NCBI GenBank assembly: GCA_018065435.1 | Contig: JAGHTK010000168.1 | Coordinates: 1-35,266 of the forward strand | Direction: 5' to 3' | Length of the DNA stretch: 35,266 nt | Origin: Candidatus Alistipes equi | GTDB lineage: Bacteria > Bacteroidota > Bacteroidia > Bacteroidales > Rikenellaceae | Shown: positions 10,870-20,688 of the stretch, in pieces | Layout of the letters: every line of letters begins with the position of its first letter | How positions within the stretch are numbered: the stretch's first letter is position 1 | The notes under the pieces: generated by a model | What the model saw: only the letters and a program-made list of their open reading frames with translations | What the model was told of the DNA's origin: nothing | Databases searched by the model: none | Program-made: the position numbers and the translations under genes

Positions 10870-12297
10870 ATGGAACAGAAACTTATAGGAAGAAAATACG
10901 AATGGGAATTGCTCGATGATGTGATGAAGTCAAACGAATCGGAAATGGTCATCGTGTACGGAAGAAGGCGTGTCGGGAAAACATACCTTGTCAACAGGTA
11001 CTTCCACAATTCCTACGCCTTCAAGCACACCGGCGTATTCAACAAGAGCACCGGCACGCAGCTTGAACGCTTCGCCGCATCCCTTGAGGACTATTCAGGG
11101 GAGGCTGTTGTCACCCCAGGAAATTGGTACAAGGCCTTTGACATGCTGAAGGCTTACCTGCGCTTTGTCAAGGCAGAGAGGAAGGTCATCTTCATCGATG
11201 AGATGCCGTGGCTAGATACGGAGGATTCCGACTTCGTGTCCGCCCTGGAGTCATTTTGGAATGGCTGGGCATCTGCGGAAGGCAACATCGTACTTATCGC
11301 ATGCGGAAGTGCAACATCTTGGATGACCGACAAACTTCTCGGAAATCAGGGCGGTCTGTTCAACAGATCGACAACCCGCATCTTCATCCGTCCGTTTAAC
11401 CTTAGGGAAACAGAAGAATATCTCAAGTCCCATGGATTCGAGCTGACTAGATATGATATAGCCGAGTGCTACATGATTATGGGAGGAATTCCGTTCTACC
11501 TGAAGCAGATGAATCCTCGTCTAACACTCTCACAGAATATCGACATGATATTTTTCAAGGAGAAGGGATTGCTTTGGGACGAGTTTGACCACCTGTACAG
11601 CACCTTGTTCAGAAAGGCCGACACATATATTGCGGTGGTTGAAGCGCTGTCCCGTAAGCGCATGGGCATGACAAGAAAGGAGATCGTCAAGGAAACCGGC
11701 ATCTCGGACAATGGTGCTTTCGGGAAGATAATCAAGAACCTGGTTGACAACGAGTTCATTCGTCCATACAATTTTTTTGGCAACAAGAAGCGTGATACCA
11801 TCTATCAACTAGCCGATTTCTACACCATGTTCTACTTCTCCTACATAAAAGACAACTACGGACGTGATGAGCATTTCTGGACAAACAGTGTCGATCTGCC
11901 GCTCCGCAGGAGCTGGTCGGGTTACACTTTCGAGCAACTCTGCCTGCATCATCTGGATCAAATACGCAGAGGCATTGGCATTTTAGCCGTACAGTGCGAG
12001 AGCTCCGCATGGTTCAGCAAGGGCGACGGCGGCAACAAGAGAGGTGCCCAGATCGACCTGTTGATCGACAGACGTGACCGCGTTATCAATGTATGCGAGA
12101 TGAAGTACTCAATCAACGAGTTCACCATCGACAAGGATTATGACCAGAGCCTTCGCAACAAGATCCAAGTATTCAGAGAAGAGTCCGGAACTAAAAAAGC
12201 GCTGCACCTTACGATGATTACAACATACGGTGTAAAAAGGAATATGTACAGCAACATCGTCCAGTCTCAGGTTGTACTTGATGATCTCTTTGCTTAA
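10870..12297 (+). CDS. AAA-family ATP-binding protein (ATPase_2/DUF234-like)
   Basis: MEQKLIGRKYEWELL...VYGRRRVGKTYLV Walker A, FIDEMPWLD Walker B; C-terminal nuclease-like INVCEMKYS. Start placed at the Met at 10870. Confidence 0.88.
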   Translation: MEQKLIGRKYEWELLDDVMKSNESEMVIVYGRRRVGKTYLVNRYFHNSYAFKHTGVFNKSTGTQLERFAASLEDYSGEAVVTPGNWYKAFDMLKAYLRFVKAERKVIFIDEMPWLDTEDSDFVSALESFWNGWASAEGNIVLIACGSATSWMTDKLLGNQGGLFNRSTTRIFIRPFNLRETEEYLKSHGFELTRYDIAECYMIMGGIPFYLKQMNPRLTLSQNIDMIFFKEKGLLWDEFDHLYSTLFRKADTYIAVVEALSRKRMGMTRKEIVKETGISDNGAFGKIIKNLVDNEFIRPYNFFGNKKRDTIYQLADFYTMFYFSYIKDNYGRDEHFWTNSVDLPLRRSWSGYTFEQLCLHHLDQIRRGIGILAVQCESSAWFSKGDGGNKRGAQIDLLIDRRDRVINVCEMKYSINEFTIDKDYDQSLRNKIQVFREESGTKKALHLTMITTYGVKRNMYSNIVQSQVVLDDLFA

Positions 12298-12490
12298 TGT
12301 TTAATAAGAAAACGCCAATTTAACCCCTTCTATACATTTATTTTTTTTAATCGGTCGGTCTGTTGCTGTTAAAATTCTTAATAAATTCAATTAACCAACC
12401 GACAGTCAATTATTTACGTTATTTTATAACATTGTTTTTTATTCGTTTTAAAGCAGCTTCTAAATGCCCTGCAACATAATTCAAGCAGGG

Positions 12491-13888
12491 TTACATATCT
12501 TCAGCCTTGTGTCTCCAGTTGAGTATCGGCAGAAGAAATGATATGACGCTAGCTCCAATCCAGAATAGTGCGGCATGAGAAAAATCGTAGTGCTTAATTG
12601 TTTCACCAAGATTGTTCACACTTTCTGTTATATGACTATTAATTAGGAATCCGGAGATTACGTCTTGCAGTCCTGCTGCTACATAGGAGGCCATTCCTAC
12701 AATTCCAAGCGCGGCTCCCGTAGCTCGTCTAGGAACTATATCAATTGCCATGAGTCCTCCCAAAAAGGCAATAAGAACTCCTATGGCGATACCAAAGAGA
12801 ACCATACTAAGGATGTTGACCCATTCAGCATTGCCACCATATATAAACAGGACATATGATAAAGACAGGATAATACCTGCAATCAGTGCTGGAACTTTTC
12901 TGTTGCCATGAAATAGCACATCTGAAATATAGCCGGCAACAACTGTTCCGATTATTCCCAAAAATGCATTGATTGAGATTATTAGAGTAGCTCTTTCAAT
13001 GGGAAAACCCTTTTCCTCCTGCAGAAATAATACTCCCCAGCTATTGAGCGAATAACGGCTTATGTACATGAAGGCGGAAGCTAGCGCCAGAATCCATACG
13101 GCAGGATTGCGAATGACTTGTCGCTGAATTTCTCCTGTCGTTTCGTTTGTCTTCTTTGAAGGTGTTTCGTGGGAGAGTTCCTCAATTGAAGGGAGACCTT
13201 TGCTCTCTGGAGTGTCATGCATAAAGATGATGATAAGAATAATGCCTATGACACCTGCAATTGCTGAACCAAAGAATCCCCATTGCCATCCAAATGCGGA
13301 TACTATAAGTCCTACGAACAGGAATGAGAAACCTTCGCCTAAATTATGTGAAGCTGAGAATATTCCGTAGAATGTGCCTCTTCTAGAAAGAGGAAACCAT
13401 CTGGAAAGTGAAATGATGGCCGGTGGGGCTCCCATCGATTGAGACCAGCCATTTATTCCCCACATAATGGCGAATACAAGGAAAATGGCGAACGACGAAA
13501 AGATGGCCGTGCCTCCTATTCCCATGATGCCCATAATGATGTTCGCTAAGGTGGAAAGAATCAATCCTGTTGCCATGAACCGCTTTATATTACAATAGTC
13601 GCAGGCAAATCCATTTATGAGTTTTCCTATAGCATAGGCAAAAAGCAGAGCAGAGCCTACGATTCCAAGTTGGGAGGCATCCAGCATTCCGCTGTCAATT
13701 ATCGGCTTTTTCATCACGTTAAGTGATGTGCGGCATACATAGTAGAGACTATATCCGAATGTGGCTGCAATAAAAGACTGCATAGCCAGCCGATTGTACC
13801 GTTTCTTAGTTGTTTTCTCGTCCTCTTCAATGCGCGTAACTGGTTTGGATATCGCATAATACGAAGCGATTTTCTTAAAAGGGCTCAT
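12491..13888 (-). CDS. MFS transporter, GlpT/UhpT-like organophosphate transporter
   Basis: 465 aa with multiple TM segments; FGYSLYYVCRTSLNVMKKPIIDSG and WGINGWSQSMGAPPAIISLSRWFPLSRRGTFYGIFSASHNLGE typical of the GlpT/UhpT family. Confidence 0.85.
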   Translation of the reverse strand: MSPFKKIASYYAISKPVTRIEEDEKTTKKRYNRLAMQSFIAATFGYSLYYVCRTSLNVMKKPIIDSGMLDASQLGIVGSALLFAYAIGKLINGFACDYCNIKRFMATGLILSTLANIIMGIMGIGGTAIFSSFAIFLVFAIMWGINGWSQSMGAPPAIISLSRWFPLSRRGTFYGIFSASHNLGEGFSFLFVGLIVSAFGWQWGFFGSAIAGVIGIILIIIFMHDTPESKGLPSIEELSHETPSKKTNETTGEIQRQVIRNPAVWILALASAFMYISRYSLNSWGVLFLQEEKGFPIERATLIISINAFLGIIGTVVAGYISDVLFHGNRKVPALIAGIILSLSYVLFIYGGNAEWVNILSMVLFGIAIGVLIAFLGGLMAIDIVPRRATGAALGIVGMASYVAAGLQDVISGFLINSHITESVNNLGETIKHYDFSHAALFWIGASVISFLLPILNWRHKAEDM

Positions 13889-13890
13889 GT

Positions 13891-14982
13891 TTATCGGATT
13901 TTATATTTTCTGAAAATCTTTTCAAGTTTTGGCTGCAGGTGGCGGTAAATTCTGTACATGCCTAAATCATTAGGGTGGATTCCATCAGATGTGGCTTCAT
14001 GGTCCTCTCCAAGATAAAGGCCAGGTTCTAGAAAATACAGGTTGCGATCTTCTTTGCGAAGTCTTTGTAGAATCTCACGTGCGGCATCTCTTTTTGCCTT
14101 CTCCTTATCAAAATATTTTTTGTCAAAGGAGGTGTTTTCCCTGACTTCTGTCTGTATGAATATAAGTGGTATATCAGGATGCGTTTTACGAACAATTGTT
14201 ATGAAGTTCTCCAGACGCTCGTTTATCTGTTGGGATGTAGGGTTTGAAAAGCCTTCAACGATGTAAGCATCGGCCTTAAGGGATGAAATCATTGATGCAA
14301 GTCCGGGCTCGAGTTTGCATAGTCCGCTGATGCCAAGATTGATAAATTCCACATTTAGATTTCTTTCTAAAAGTGCGGCATAGGTCATACCAGGGCGTGA
14401 AGCGCTTGCACCATGAGTGATGCTGGAACCAAGAAGTACAACCTTCGAAGCAAAAGGATTTTCCAAAGGTTTTATTTGGCATCCCCTATTCAGACCCAAC
14501 TCTAGGCCATCTGGATAGTTAAAAAGCGGCAGATAAAGAAGGCATTCCTTATATCCGTTTTCCATATCCTTTACAAGGGTGAATTCTTGATTTTTCTTTT
14601 GTAATGCATGTTCTGCTCCATAGCCGGCAAATACCCATTCACCATCGCGTTTGATGTAAAGGTCCAATCCAGATGTTGCGATAAATGTCATGTTACGAAG
14701 CCAGTGGCCTGTTCTTAGATTCCATCTTGCACGAATTGTGTTCGAAGTGGTTTTGAACATAACGGCGACTCCTGTGGAGTATCTATAATACTTAACCATC
14801 TTTTCCGAAAGGCCTCCCATGGATTCTTCCCTAAGACGCTGAAAAGGATGCGTTTTATCCACATTCGCACGATTGATTATGGTAAATTGAGAAGCATCTT
14901 CCCACTGAATGTCCTCTTTTTGTTCGGCAGCCAAACAAAACGGCACTAAAAGCGCTAACAAAAGAATAAATCTGAGCTTCAT
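13891..14982 (-). CDS. SGNH/GDSL hydrolase family protein, secreted
   Basis: Signal peptide MKLRFILLLALLVPFCLAA; VVLLGSSITHGASASRPGMTYAALL block and C-terminal SDGIHPNDLGMYRIYRHL. Confidence 0.85.
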   Translation of the reverse strand: MKLRFILLLALLVPFCLAAEQKEDIQWEDASQFTIINRANVDKTHPFQRLREESMGGLSEKMVKYYRYSTGVAVMFKTTSNTIRARWNLRTGHWLRNMTFIATSGLDLYIKRDGEWVFAGYGAEHALQKKNQEFTLVKDMENGYKECLLYLPLFNYPDGLELGLNRGCQIKPLENPFASKVVLLGSSITHGASASRPGMTYAALLERNLNVEFINLGISGLCKLEPGLASMISSLKADAYIVEGFSNPTSQQINERLENFITIVRKTHPDIPLIFIQTEVRENTSFDKKYFDKEKAKRDAAREILQRLRKEDRNLYFLEPGLYLGEDHEATSDGIHPNDLGMYRIYRHLQPKLEKIFRKYKIR

Positions 14983-15422
14983 ATGAAAACTAGTTTTGTT
15001 CAAAGGTACTCTTTAGTAAAAGATATAACAATACGTATTTTAATCTTTGCGCATTTTCAACAAAGAATAAGGTTTTTTCACACAGATTACTCGTGTATTG
15101 TTGTTGTAAGACACAGCTTCTTTGAAAATATAACAGGTTGATTATTGTGCCTGTTTTCGTGCTGGCTTTTGGGTCTTAGGATTTCTTTCGTACGAAACAA
15201 CATCTCAAAAGCAATACGTTGTTTACCAACATTTATTAAGTCATTACGGCATTTGCTACTAAAGCAACGAAGCAATAATTTAAGATATGATAGGGACGAA
15301 GTGCTAGGGTAGTTTCTCATAGACAAAAATCGAATTTTGCACTATTGTTCTTTTTAAGATAATTTTGTAAAAACATCCATCCGGAATTGATGATATTTTC
15401 TGGATGCTAAAAAGAAGATGGT

Positions 15423-16109
15423 ATGACACAACAGCCTTTACGCGAGAAGATTTTGCAGACAATTATTGAAAAATCGAATCTTAAACAGAAAGTATTTGAC
15501 AATACATTTGCCGTGTTCGGCGAAATGAAGGATGCTCTTTTGGAAATGGCCTCGGAAATGGATGATTCTCTGGATGGCAAACTTGATAAGAGAGTTCGTT
15601 TGGAATATCGTGACAGGGGACGTTTTGAAGCCCAATTGCAAATTGCATCGGATCTTCTCATTTTTAGAATGCACACGGATATCTTCCAATTTGAAAAGAA
15701 CCACATAATATGGCAGAACCAATATTTGCAATCCGATAGGGAAAACTCATACTGTGGAATAATCGAGATATATGACTTTTTGTCGGATTCTTTCAAATTT
15801 AACCGTTCTTTGGATGAGGGTTATCTAATCGGTCGTATTTTTATAAACAAAGACAGAATGTTCTATGTTGAGGGAAAACGACAGACTTCCTATAGGGCGC
15901 TTAATTTTGGAAATGAGGCTATCTCGAAACAGTCTATACTCCATATTATGGAAACGGCCATCAACTATGCTGTTAATTTTGATTTATTGACTCCTCCTTA
16001 TGAAAAGTGCAAGCGTGTCACCGTTGAACAGTTTAATTCGAAAATGGACAATTCGAAGTTTGTGACAGGCAAAAGGATGGATTATGATTTTAATGTTGAT
16101 GATATCTAA
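15423..16109 (+). CDS. Conserved hypothetical protein
   Basis: 228-aa ORF in a coding-consistent position followed by a terminator-like hairpin; no family recognised. Confidence 0.65.
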   Translation: MTQQPLREKILQTIIEKSNLKQKVFDNTFAVFGEMKDALLEMASEMDDSLDGKLDKRVRLEYRDRGRFEAQLQIASDLLIFRMHTDIFQFEKNHIIWQNQYLQSDRENSYCGIIEIYDFLSDSFKFNRSLDEGYLIGRIFINKDRMFYVEGKRQTSYRALNFGNEAISKQSILHIMETAINYAVNFDLLTPPYEKCKRVTVEQFNSKMDNSKFVTGKRMDYDFNVDDI

Positions 16110-16143
16110 ATCACGCTGTTTTACAGAGAAATTTGTTTGACTT

Positions 16144-16181
16144 AGACACGGTCGGAAGAAAACCTACCGTTGTCTTTTTTT
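16144..16181 (+). terminator. Rho-independent-like hairpin immediately upstream of the S9 peptidase start
   Basis: GACACGGTCGG-AAGAAAA-CCTACCGTTGTC imperfect stem followed by TTTTTTT. Confidence 0.6.
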
Positions 16182-16189
16182 GTGTTGAT

Positions 16190-18301
16190 ATGAAAAAACT
16201 TCTTTACTTGTCACTTTTACTGTCAATGGCATTTTCCACATCAATGCTTTGGGCAGGCGAATACGATAAGATTTTGAGGATACGCAGGGCCGCTTCTGTT
16301 CCGGGTGCTCCATACCTAAGCCGAGATGGTGAACATTTTATGCGTCTTAAGGGCAATTATTTACTTAGCTATGACTTTGCTTCAGGCAATAAACTTGATA
16401 CACTTTATACCTTTCCTTTTGCAATTGACGAATTCATCCTTTCGAAGGATGAAGACATGGTTGTATTCAGCCACCGGTCAACGCTACGTAATATCTATCG
16501 GCGTTCAAAGACGGCAGATTTTTACATAATGCAACGGGGCGGTGAAGCAAAGCTGCTTTTAAGTGAGGTAAGGGACGTTTCGTTTACACCGGATGGAAAA
16601 GCACTCTGTTTTGCCCGCAAGAACAATCTTTATCTTTATTGGTTGACGGAAGGTCGTGAGGTAGCAGTCACTAAGGATGGTAAATGGAATCATATCATAA
16701 ATGGTACATCTGATTGGGTTTACGAAGAGGAATACTGTTTTACCAAGGCCTATGCTGTATCTAAGGATTCTCAAAAAATAGCATACTTGCAATTTGACGA
16801 AAGCGATGTGAAAGAATTTTCTATGATGCGTTACGACGATGAACTATATAATAGACCATTTTCGTTCAAATATCCTAAGGCTGGAGAAAAGAACTCTGTC
16901 GTAAAGATCTTCCTGTATGATATAAAAACGGGAAAAACAGAACAGATTGCAGATGGGAAAAACCAGGATCAGTACTTATTCAACCTGTGCTGGACACCTT
17001 CAGGGAAACTTATGTTTTATCGTGTAAATCGTTTGCAGAATCACTTTGAAGTGCTTCTGTATGACAATGGTAAAACAAATGTTATATATGAAGAGTCTTC
17101 ATCAAAATTTGTAGAACGCCCATCATCAAATACAATACGATTTATTGATAAGGAGCACTTTGTTGTACAGGAGGAGACTTCGTCGGGATATTCAAACCTT
17201 TATCTGCATTCCGTTTCAAAAGGACGACTTCGTCCTATTACGGCCTGGAAGCGAGATGTCGTCTCTTTGGTGTATGCTTCAGAAAAGGAACTGTTTTTTA
17301 TTGCAACAGGAGATAACCCTTCAACTAGAACCCTGTACAGAACCTCTCTAAAGCGAGGCTCTGAAATAGAGCGTATTTCTTCCGAAAGAGGTTTTTGTAA
17401 TGCTACAATTTCTCCATCCGCGAAATATATCTATATGATATATTCCCAGGCGAACGAAGCTCCAAGAGCTATGGTTTTATCTGCTTCGGGAAAAGAACTA
17501 TATACTATAAAGGACACAAGAAAGGATGTGGGTAAACTCTATTCCCTTAAAAAAAGCTTTTCATCATTCTCTACGGAACGAGGTGATACGCTTCACTATT
17601 GGATACAATATCCGGAGGATTTTGAGCAAGGGAAGAAATATCCACTTCTTATTGTGCAGTACTCCGGACCGGGTTCACAACAAGTCATGGATTCATTCAG
17701 TGTAGACTGGTATACAGCTCTTCTTGAGAAGGGATATATCGTGGCATGTGCCGATGGTAGAGGAACGGGATATCGTGGTGAGACCTTCAAAAAGCAAGTC
17801 TACCGTTCACTTGGTAAAAAAGAGACGGAAGATCAGATATCCTTCGCAAAGTATCTCTCGAAAATGTCGTGTGTAGATTCAGAACGAATCGGAATTTATG
17901 GATGGTCCTATGGAGGATTTATGGCATTGAACTGCGTCTTTCGATCGTCTTTGTACAAAATGGCTATAGCTGTAGCTCCTGTTACCTCGTGGCGTTTTTA
18001 TGATTCAATCTATACGGAAATTTATAATGGCCTGCCTCAGGATAATGCCGAGGGGTATGATGATAACTCTCCGTTGAATCATGTCGAAGGACTTCTTCCA
18101 TCCACTCGACTTCTTCTTATACACGGAACAGCGGATGATAATGTTCATTTTCAGAATTCGATGGAACTTGCTCGCAGACTTAATCGTATGCATAAGCAGT
18201 ATGATATGATGGTGTATCCCGATCAGAATCATTCGATGCTTCCTTCTTGTAGCTCGGAAGTGAGGGAGAAGATGATTCTTTATACATTGGAACACCTTTG
18301 A
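16190..18301 (+). CDS. S9 family peptidase, dipeptidyl peptidase IV-like
   Basis: Signal peptide MKKLLYLSLLLSMAFST; catalytic GWSYGGF (Ser), GTADDNVH (Asp), DQNHSM (His). Confidence 0.93.
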   Translation: MKKLLYLSLLLSMAFSTSMLWAGEYDKILRIRRAASVPGAPYLSRDGEHFMRLKGNYLLSYDFASGNKLDTLYTFPFAIDEFILSKDEDMVVFSHRSTLRNIYRRSKTADFYIMQRGGEAKLLLSEVRDVSFTPDGKALCFARKNNLYLYWLTEGREVAVTKDGKWNHIINGTSDWVYEEEYCFTKAYAVSKDSQKIAYLQFDESDVKEFSMMRYDDELYNRPFSFKYPKAGEKNSVVKIFLYDIKTGKTEQIADGKNQDQYLFNLCWTPSGKLMFYRVNRLQNHFEVLLYDNGKTNVIYEESSSKFVERPSSNTIRFIDKEHFVVQEETSSGYSNLYLHSVSKGRLRPITAWKRDVVSLVYASEKELFFIATGDNPSTRTLYRTSLKRGSEIERISSERGFCNATISPSAKYIYMIYSQANEAPRAMVLSASGKELYTIKDTRKDVGKLYSLKKSFSSFSTERGDTLHYWIQYPEDFEQGKKYPLLIVQYSGPGSQQVMDSFSVDWYTALLEKGYIVACADGRGTGYRGETFKKQVYRSLGKKETEDQISFAKYLSKMSCVDSERIGIYGWSYGGFMALNCVFRSSLYKMAIAVAPVTSWRFYDSIYTEIYNGLPQDNAEGYDDNSPLNHVEGLLPSTRLLLIHGTADDNVHFQNSMELARRLNRMHKQYDMMVYPDQNHSMLPSCSSEVREKMILYTLEHL

Positions 18302-18539
18302 TACAAAAAAAGCAGAGTCTAAGTATTTTTTTTAGACAATGACTTGAATTGGTTTTGAGATTTTGAGAAATAAGCCAAAAACGTACATCAACATCAAAAC
18401 AACTCTTAGAGGCGTAATAAAACTTTGATGTAAACAGTGAAACTCGAAAGGAAACAGTGTTTTTTTAAGACAAAAGGTAAATGCCTAATTGTTAAATGAG
18501 TAGCGCTATTATTGCTTTTGTGTTTTGCTCCAGTTTTTC

Positions 18540-18569
18540 TTTGACGGCTTGCCAAAGTATATATCTTTG
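18540..18569 (+). promoter_or_regulatory. Putative Bacteroidetes-type promoter of the acyl-CoA synthetase gene
   Basis: TTTG-N18-TATCTTTG, one nt short of the usual N19-21 spacing. Confidence 0.45.
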
Positions 18570-18607
18570 CTAAAAAATGCATACCTTCGCAAGAGATTTT
18601 TAGTTAT

Positions 18608-20227
18608 ATGTTGACAACTCTATACGAACTTTTACAACAAAGTGTCACTGCGTATGGTCCACAAAATGCTTTTTCTTTGTGGATGGGTGAGAGTGTTACA
18701 TACTCGGAAGTAGGAAAGAGAGTTAACGAGGTTCAGGACATCCTTCTATCGGCCGGTCTTTGTCCAGGAGATAGAGTAGCCATTCTTAGTAGCAATACTC
18801 CTTATTGGGCAATAGCATATCTTGCCGTCTGTTCGGCTTCGATGGTAGCCGTACCAATTCTTCCTGATTTTTCAACGGATGATATAGACAATATCCTTAC
18901 ACATTCCGAGTCCAAAGCACTTTTTGTGTCTGATAGACTTTATACGAAGGTTCAAAAGTCAACGCTCGATACTATGCATATAGTGATTCGAACAAAGAAT
19001 CTTTCAATTATATCGCAGTCGGTTTTCTCTCAAGGTAACAAACGTGTTCCATTGCCAGATGATCTTGCGGTATTAATCTATACTTCAGGCACAACGAGTC
19101 GTCCGAAGGGCGTGATGCTGACGCATTACAACCTTACTTCGCAGATATGGATGATTGAACCGGTATTCCGTTGCCGTCCAAATGATGTACTTCTTTCCGT
19201 CTTGCCATTGTCACATACATATGAATGTACAATAGGAATGATTTATCCATTCTCGGCAGGTTCTCATATGATTTATCTGGACAAAACCCCTTCAATTTCT
19301 ATTCTGGCAAATGCGCTTAAGGAGTTGCGTCCTACAATTATGCTTGTCGTTCCGTTGATAATTGAGAAGATTTTCAAGAACAAGGTTCTAGACACATTCC
19401 ACTCTAACAAATTCCTTTCTTTGTTGTATTCCGTGCCGTTGTTTAGAAAAATTTTCCACCGCATTGCTGGAAGGAAATTGAAACATTTCTTCGGAGATCG
19501 CCTACGCTTTTTTGGAATAGGCGGCGCAAAGTTGGATTTCTATGCAGAGCGTTTTCTTTATGAAGGTCGAGTGCCGTATGCCATCGGTTATGGTCTAACG
19601 GAAACTTCGCCTCTTCTTGCGGCTGCTGTTGGCAAGAACGTAAAGATTGGTTCTACGGGTTATATTCTTAATGGTATTGATTATAGACTTGAAAACATTA
19701 ATCCTACAACGGGACTTGGTGAGCTTGTTGTAAAGAGCCCGAGTCAGTTTAAGTCATATTATCGTAACGAAGAGGAAACAAGAAAGGTATTTACCCTTGA
19801 TGGTTTTTTTAGAACCGGCGATTTAGGTTGTTTTGATAAAGATGGAAGACTCTATATTAAGGGTCGTCTTAAGAATATGATTCTAGGCCCTAGCGGAGAG
19901 AATATCTATCCTGAGGATATAGAAAGTGTACTCAATGCACACGCATGTGTCTCGGAATCGCTTGTTACGGAGCGCGACGGACATCTTGTTGCACTTGTTC
20001 ACTTCGATAAGGAATCTCTTCAGCGCAGATATGAAGAATTCAAGTCGACACTTGAACAGAAAAAACAGGAATGGGGACGTTTCGTTGATGCCACCTTGAA
20101 GGAAATAAAGGAATATGTCAACAATAAGGTAAGTGTGAGTTCTCACATCGATACTATTCTTGAACAGAAGGAAGATTTTATAAAGACTCCTACAAAGAAG
20201 ATTCGTCGCTTTCTATATAAGAAATAA
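18608..20227 (+). CDS. AMP-dependent synthetase / long-chain acyl-CoA ligase
   Basis: YTSGTTSRPKGVMLTHYN, GYGLTETSPLLA, FFRTGDLGCFDKDGRLYIKGRLKNMIL motifs. Confidence 0.93.
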   Translation: MLTTLYELLQQSVTAYGPQNAFSLWMGESVTYSEVGKRVNEVQDILLSAGLCPGDRVAILSSNTPYWAIAYLAVCSASMVAVPILPDFSTDDIDNILTHSESKALFVSDRLYTKVQKSTLDTMHIVIRTKNLSIISQSVFSQGNKRVPLPDDLAVLIYTSGTTSRPKGVMLTHYNLTSQIWMIEPVFRCRPNDVLLSVLPLSHTYECTIGMIYPFSAGSHMIYLDKTPSISILANALKELRPTIMLVVPLIIEKIFKNKVLDTFHSNKFLSLLYSVPLFRKIFHRIAGRKLKHFFGDRLRFFGIGGAKLDFYAERFLYEGRVPYAIGYGLTETSPLLAAAVGKNVKIGSTGYILNGIDYRLENINPTTGLGELVVKSPSQFKSYYRNEEETRKVFTLDGFFRTGDLGCFDKDGRLYIKGRLKNMILGPSGENIYPEDIESVLNAHACVSESLVTERDGHLVALVHFDKESLQRRYEEFKSTLEQKKQEWGRFVDATLKEIKEYVNNKVSVSSHIDTILEQKEDFIKTPTKKIRRFLYKK

Positions 20228-20604
20228 CAACTTATTGTAACTCAAGTTTATCTTACGTGAAAAAGGTGGAGCTAAAGCGCTTTTGTCTCGTGAAGAATAT
20301 ATAGGCACTTTTCGGAATACTATTTCACTCCTTGATAGCACGATTTTCTATGCTCCACAAATATATACAAAAACACTCGTATTCGGTCATTCGAAATGAT
20401 TTTATTCGGTTATTTGTAATCATTCGGTTCCGGCGTTTGTAAAGAACCATTTGAATTTTTGCACCGGACAAGTTTTTGGATACCTACTTAGCCCGAAAAT
20501 ACTTGCTATGCCTAAAGTGAACAGGACTGATAAAAGTAAGAGCCGCCCTGGCTTGGTCGACCCTTTTGCTTTGTATCAAAAATTGCGAACTTCTATATGT
20601 ATGT

Positions 20605-20678
20605 AGCGCCGTATACGAGATCCGTAAGTACGGCGAAATGAGCGACGCTAGGGGATTTATCCCCTACGTCTACTCTAT
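20605..20678 (+). ncRNA. Group II intron 3' end (domains V and VI), truncated copy
   Basis: AGCGCCGTATACGAGATCCGTAAGTACGGCG folds as a D5-type hairpin (GCCGTA/TACGGC, AG bulge, TACG/CGTA), followed by GACGCTAGGGGATTTATCCCCTACGTC D6-like hairpin and TACTCTAT end. Confidence 0.7.
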
Positions 20679-20688
20679 TCTAATCAGA

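Noticed and set aside
12468-12491. CCCTGC...GCAGGG hairpin at the 3' end of the MFS gene
   Set aside because: Stem is perfect but lacks an adjacent T-tract on either strand, so I do not call a terminator.
15087-15326. 79-aa minus ORF in the intergenic region before the 228-aa hypothetical gene
   Set aside because: No recognisable motifs or expression signals; possibly decayed DNA.
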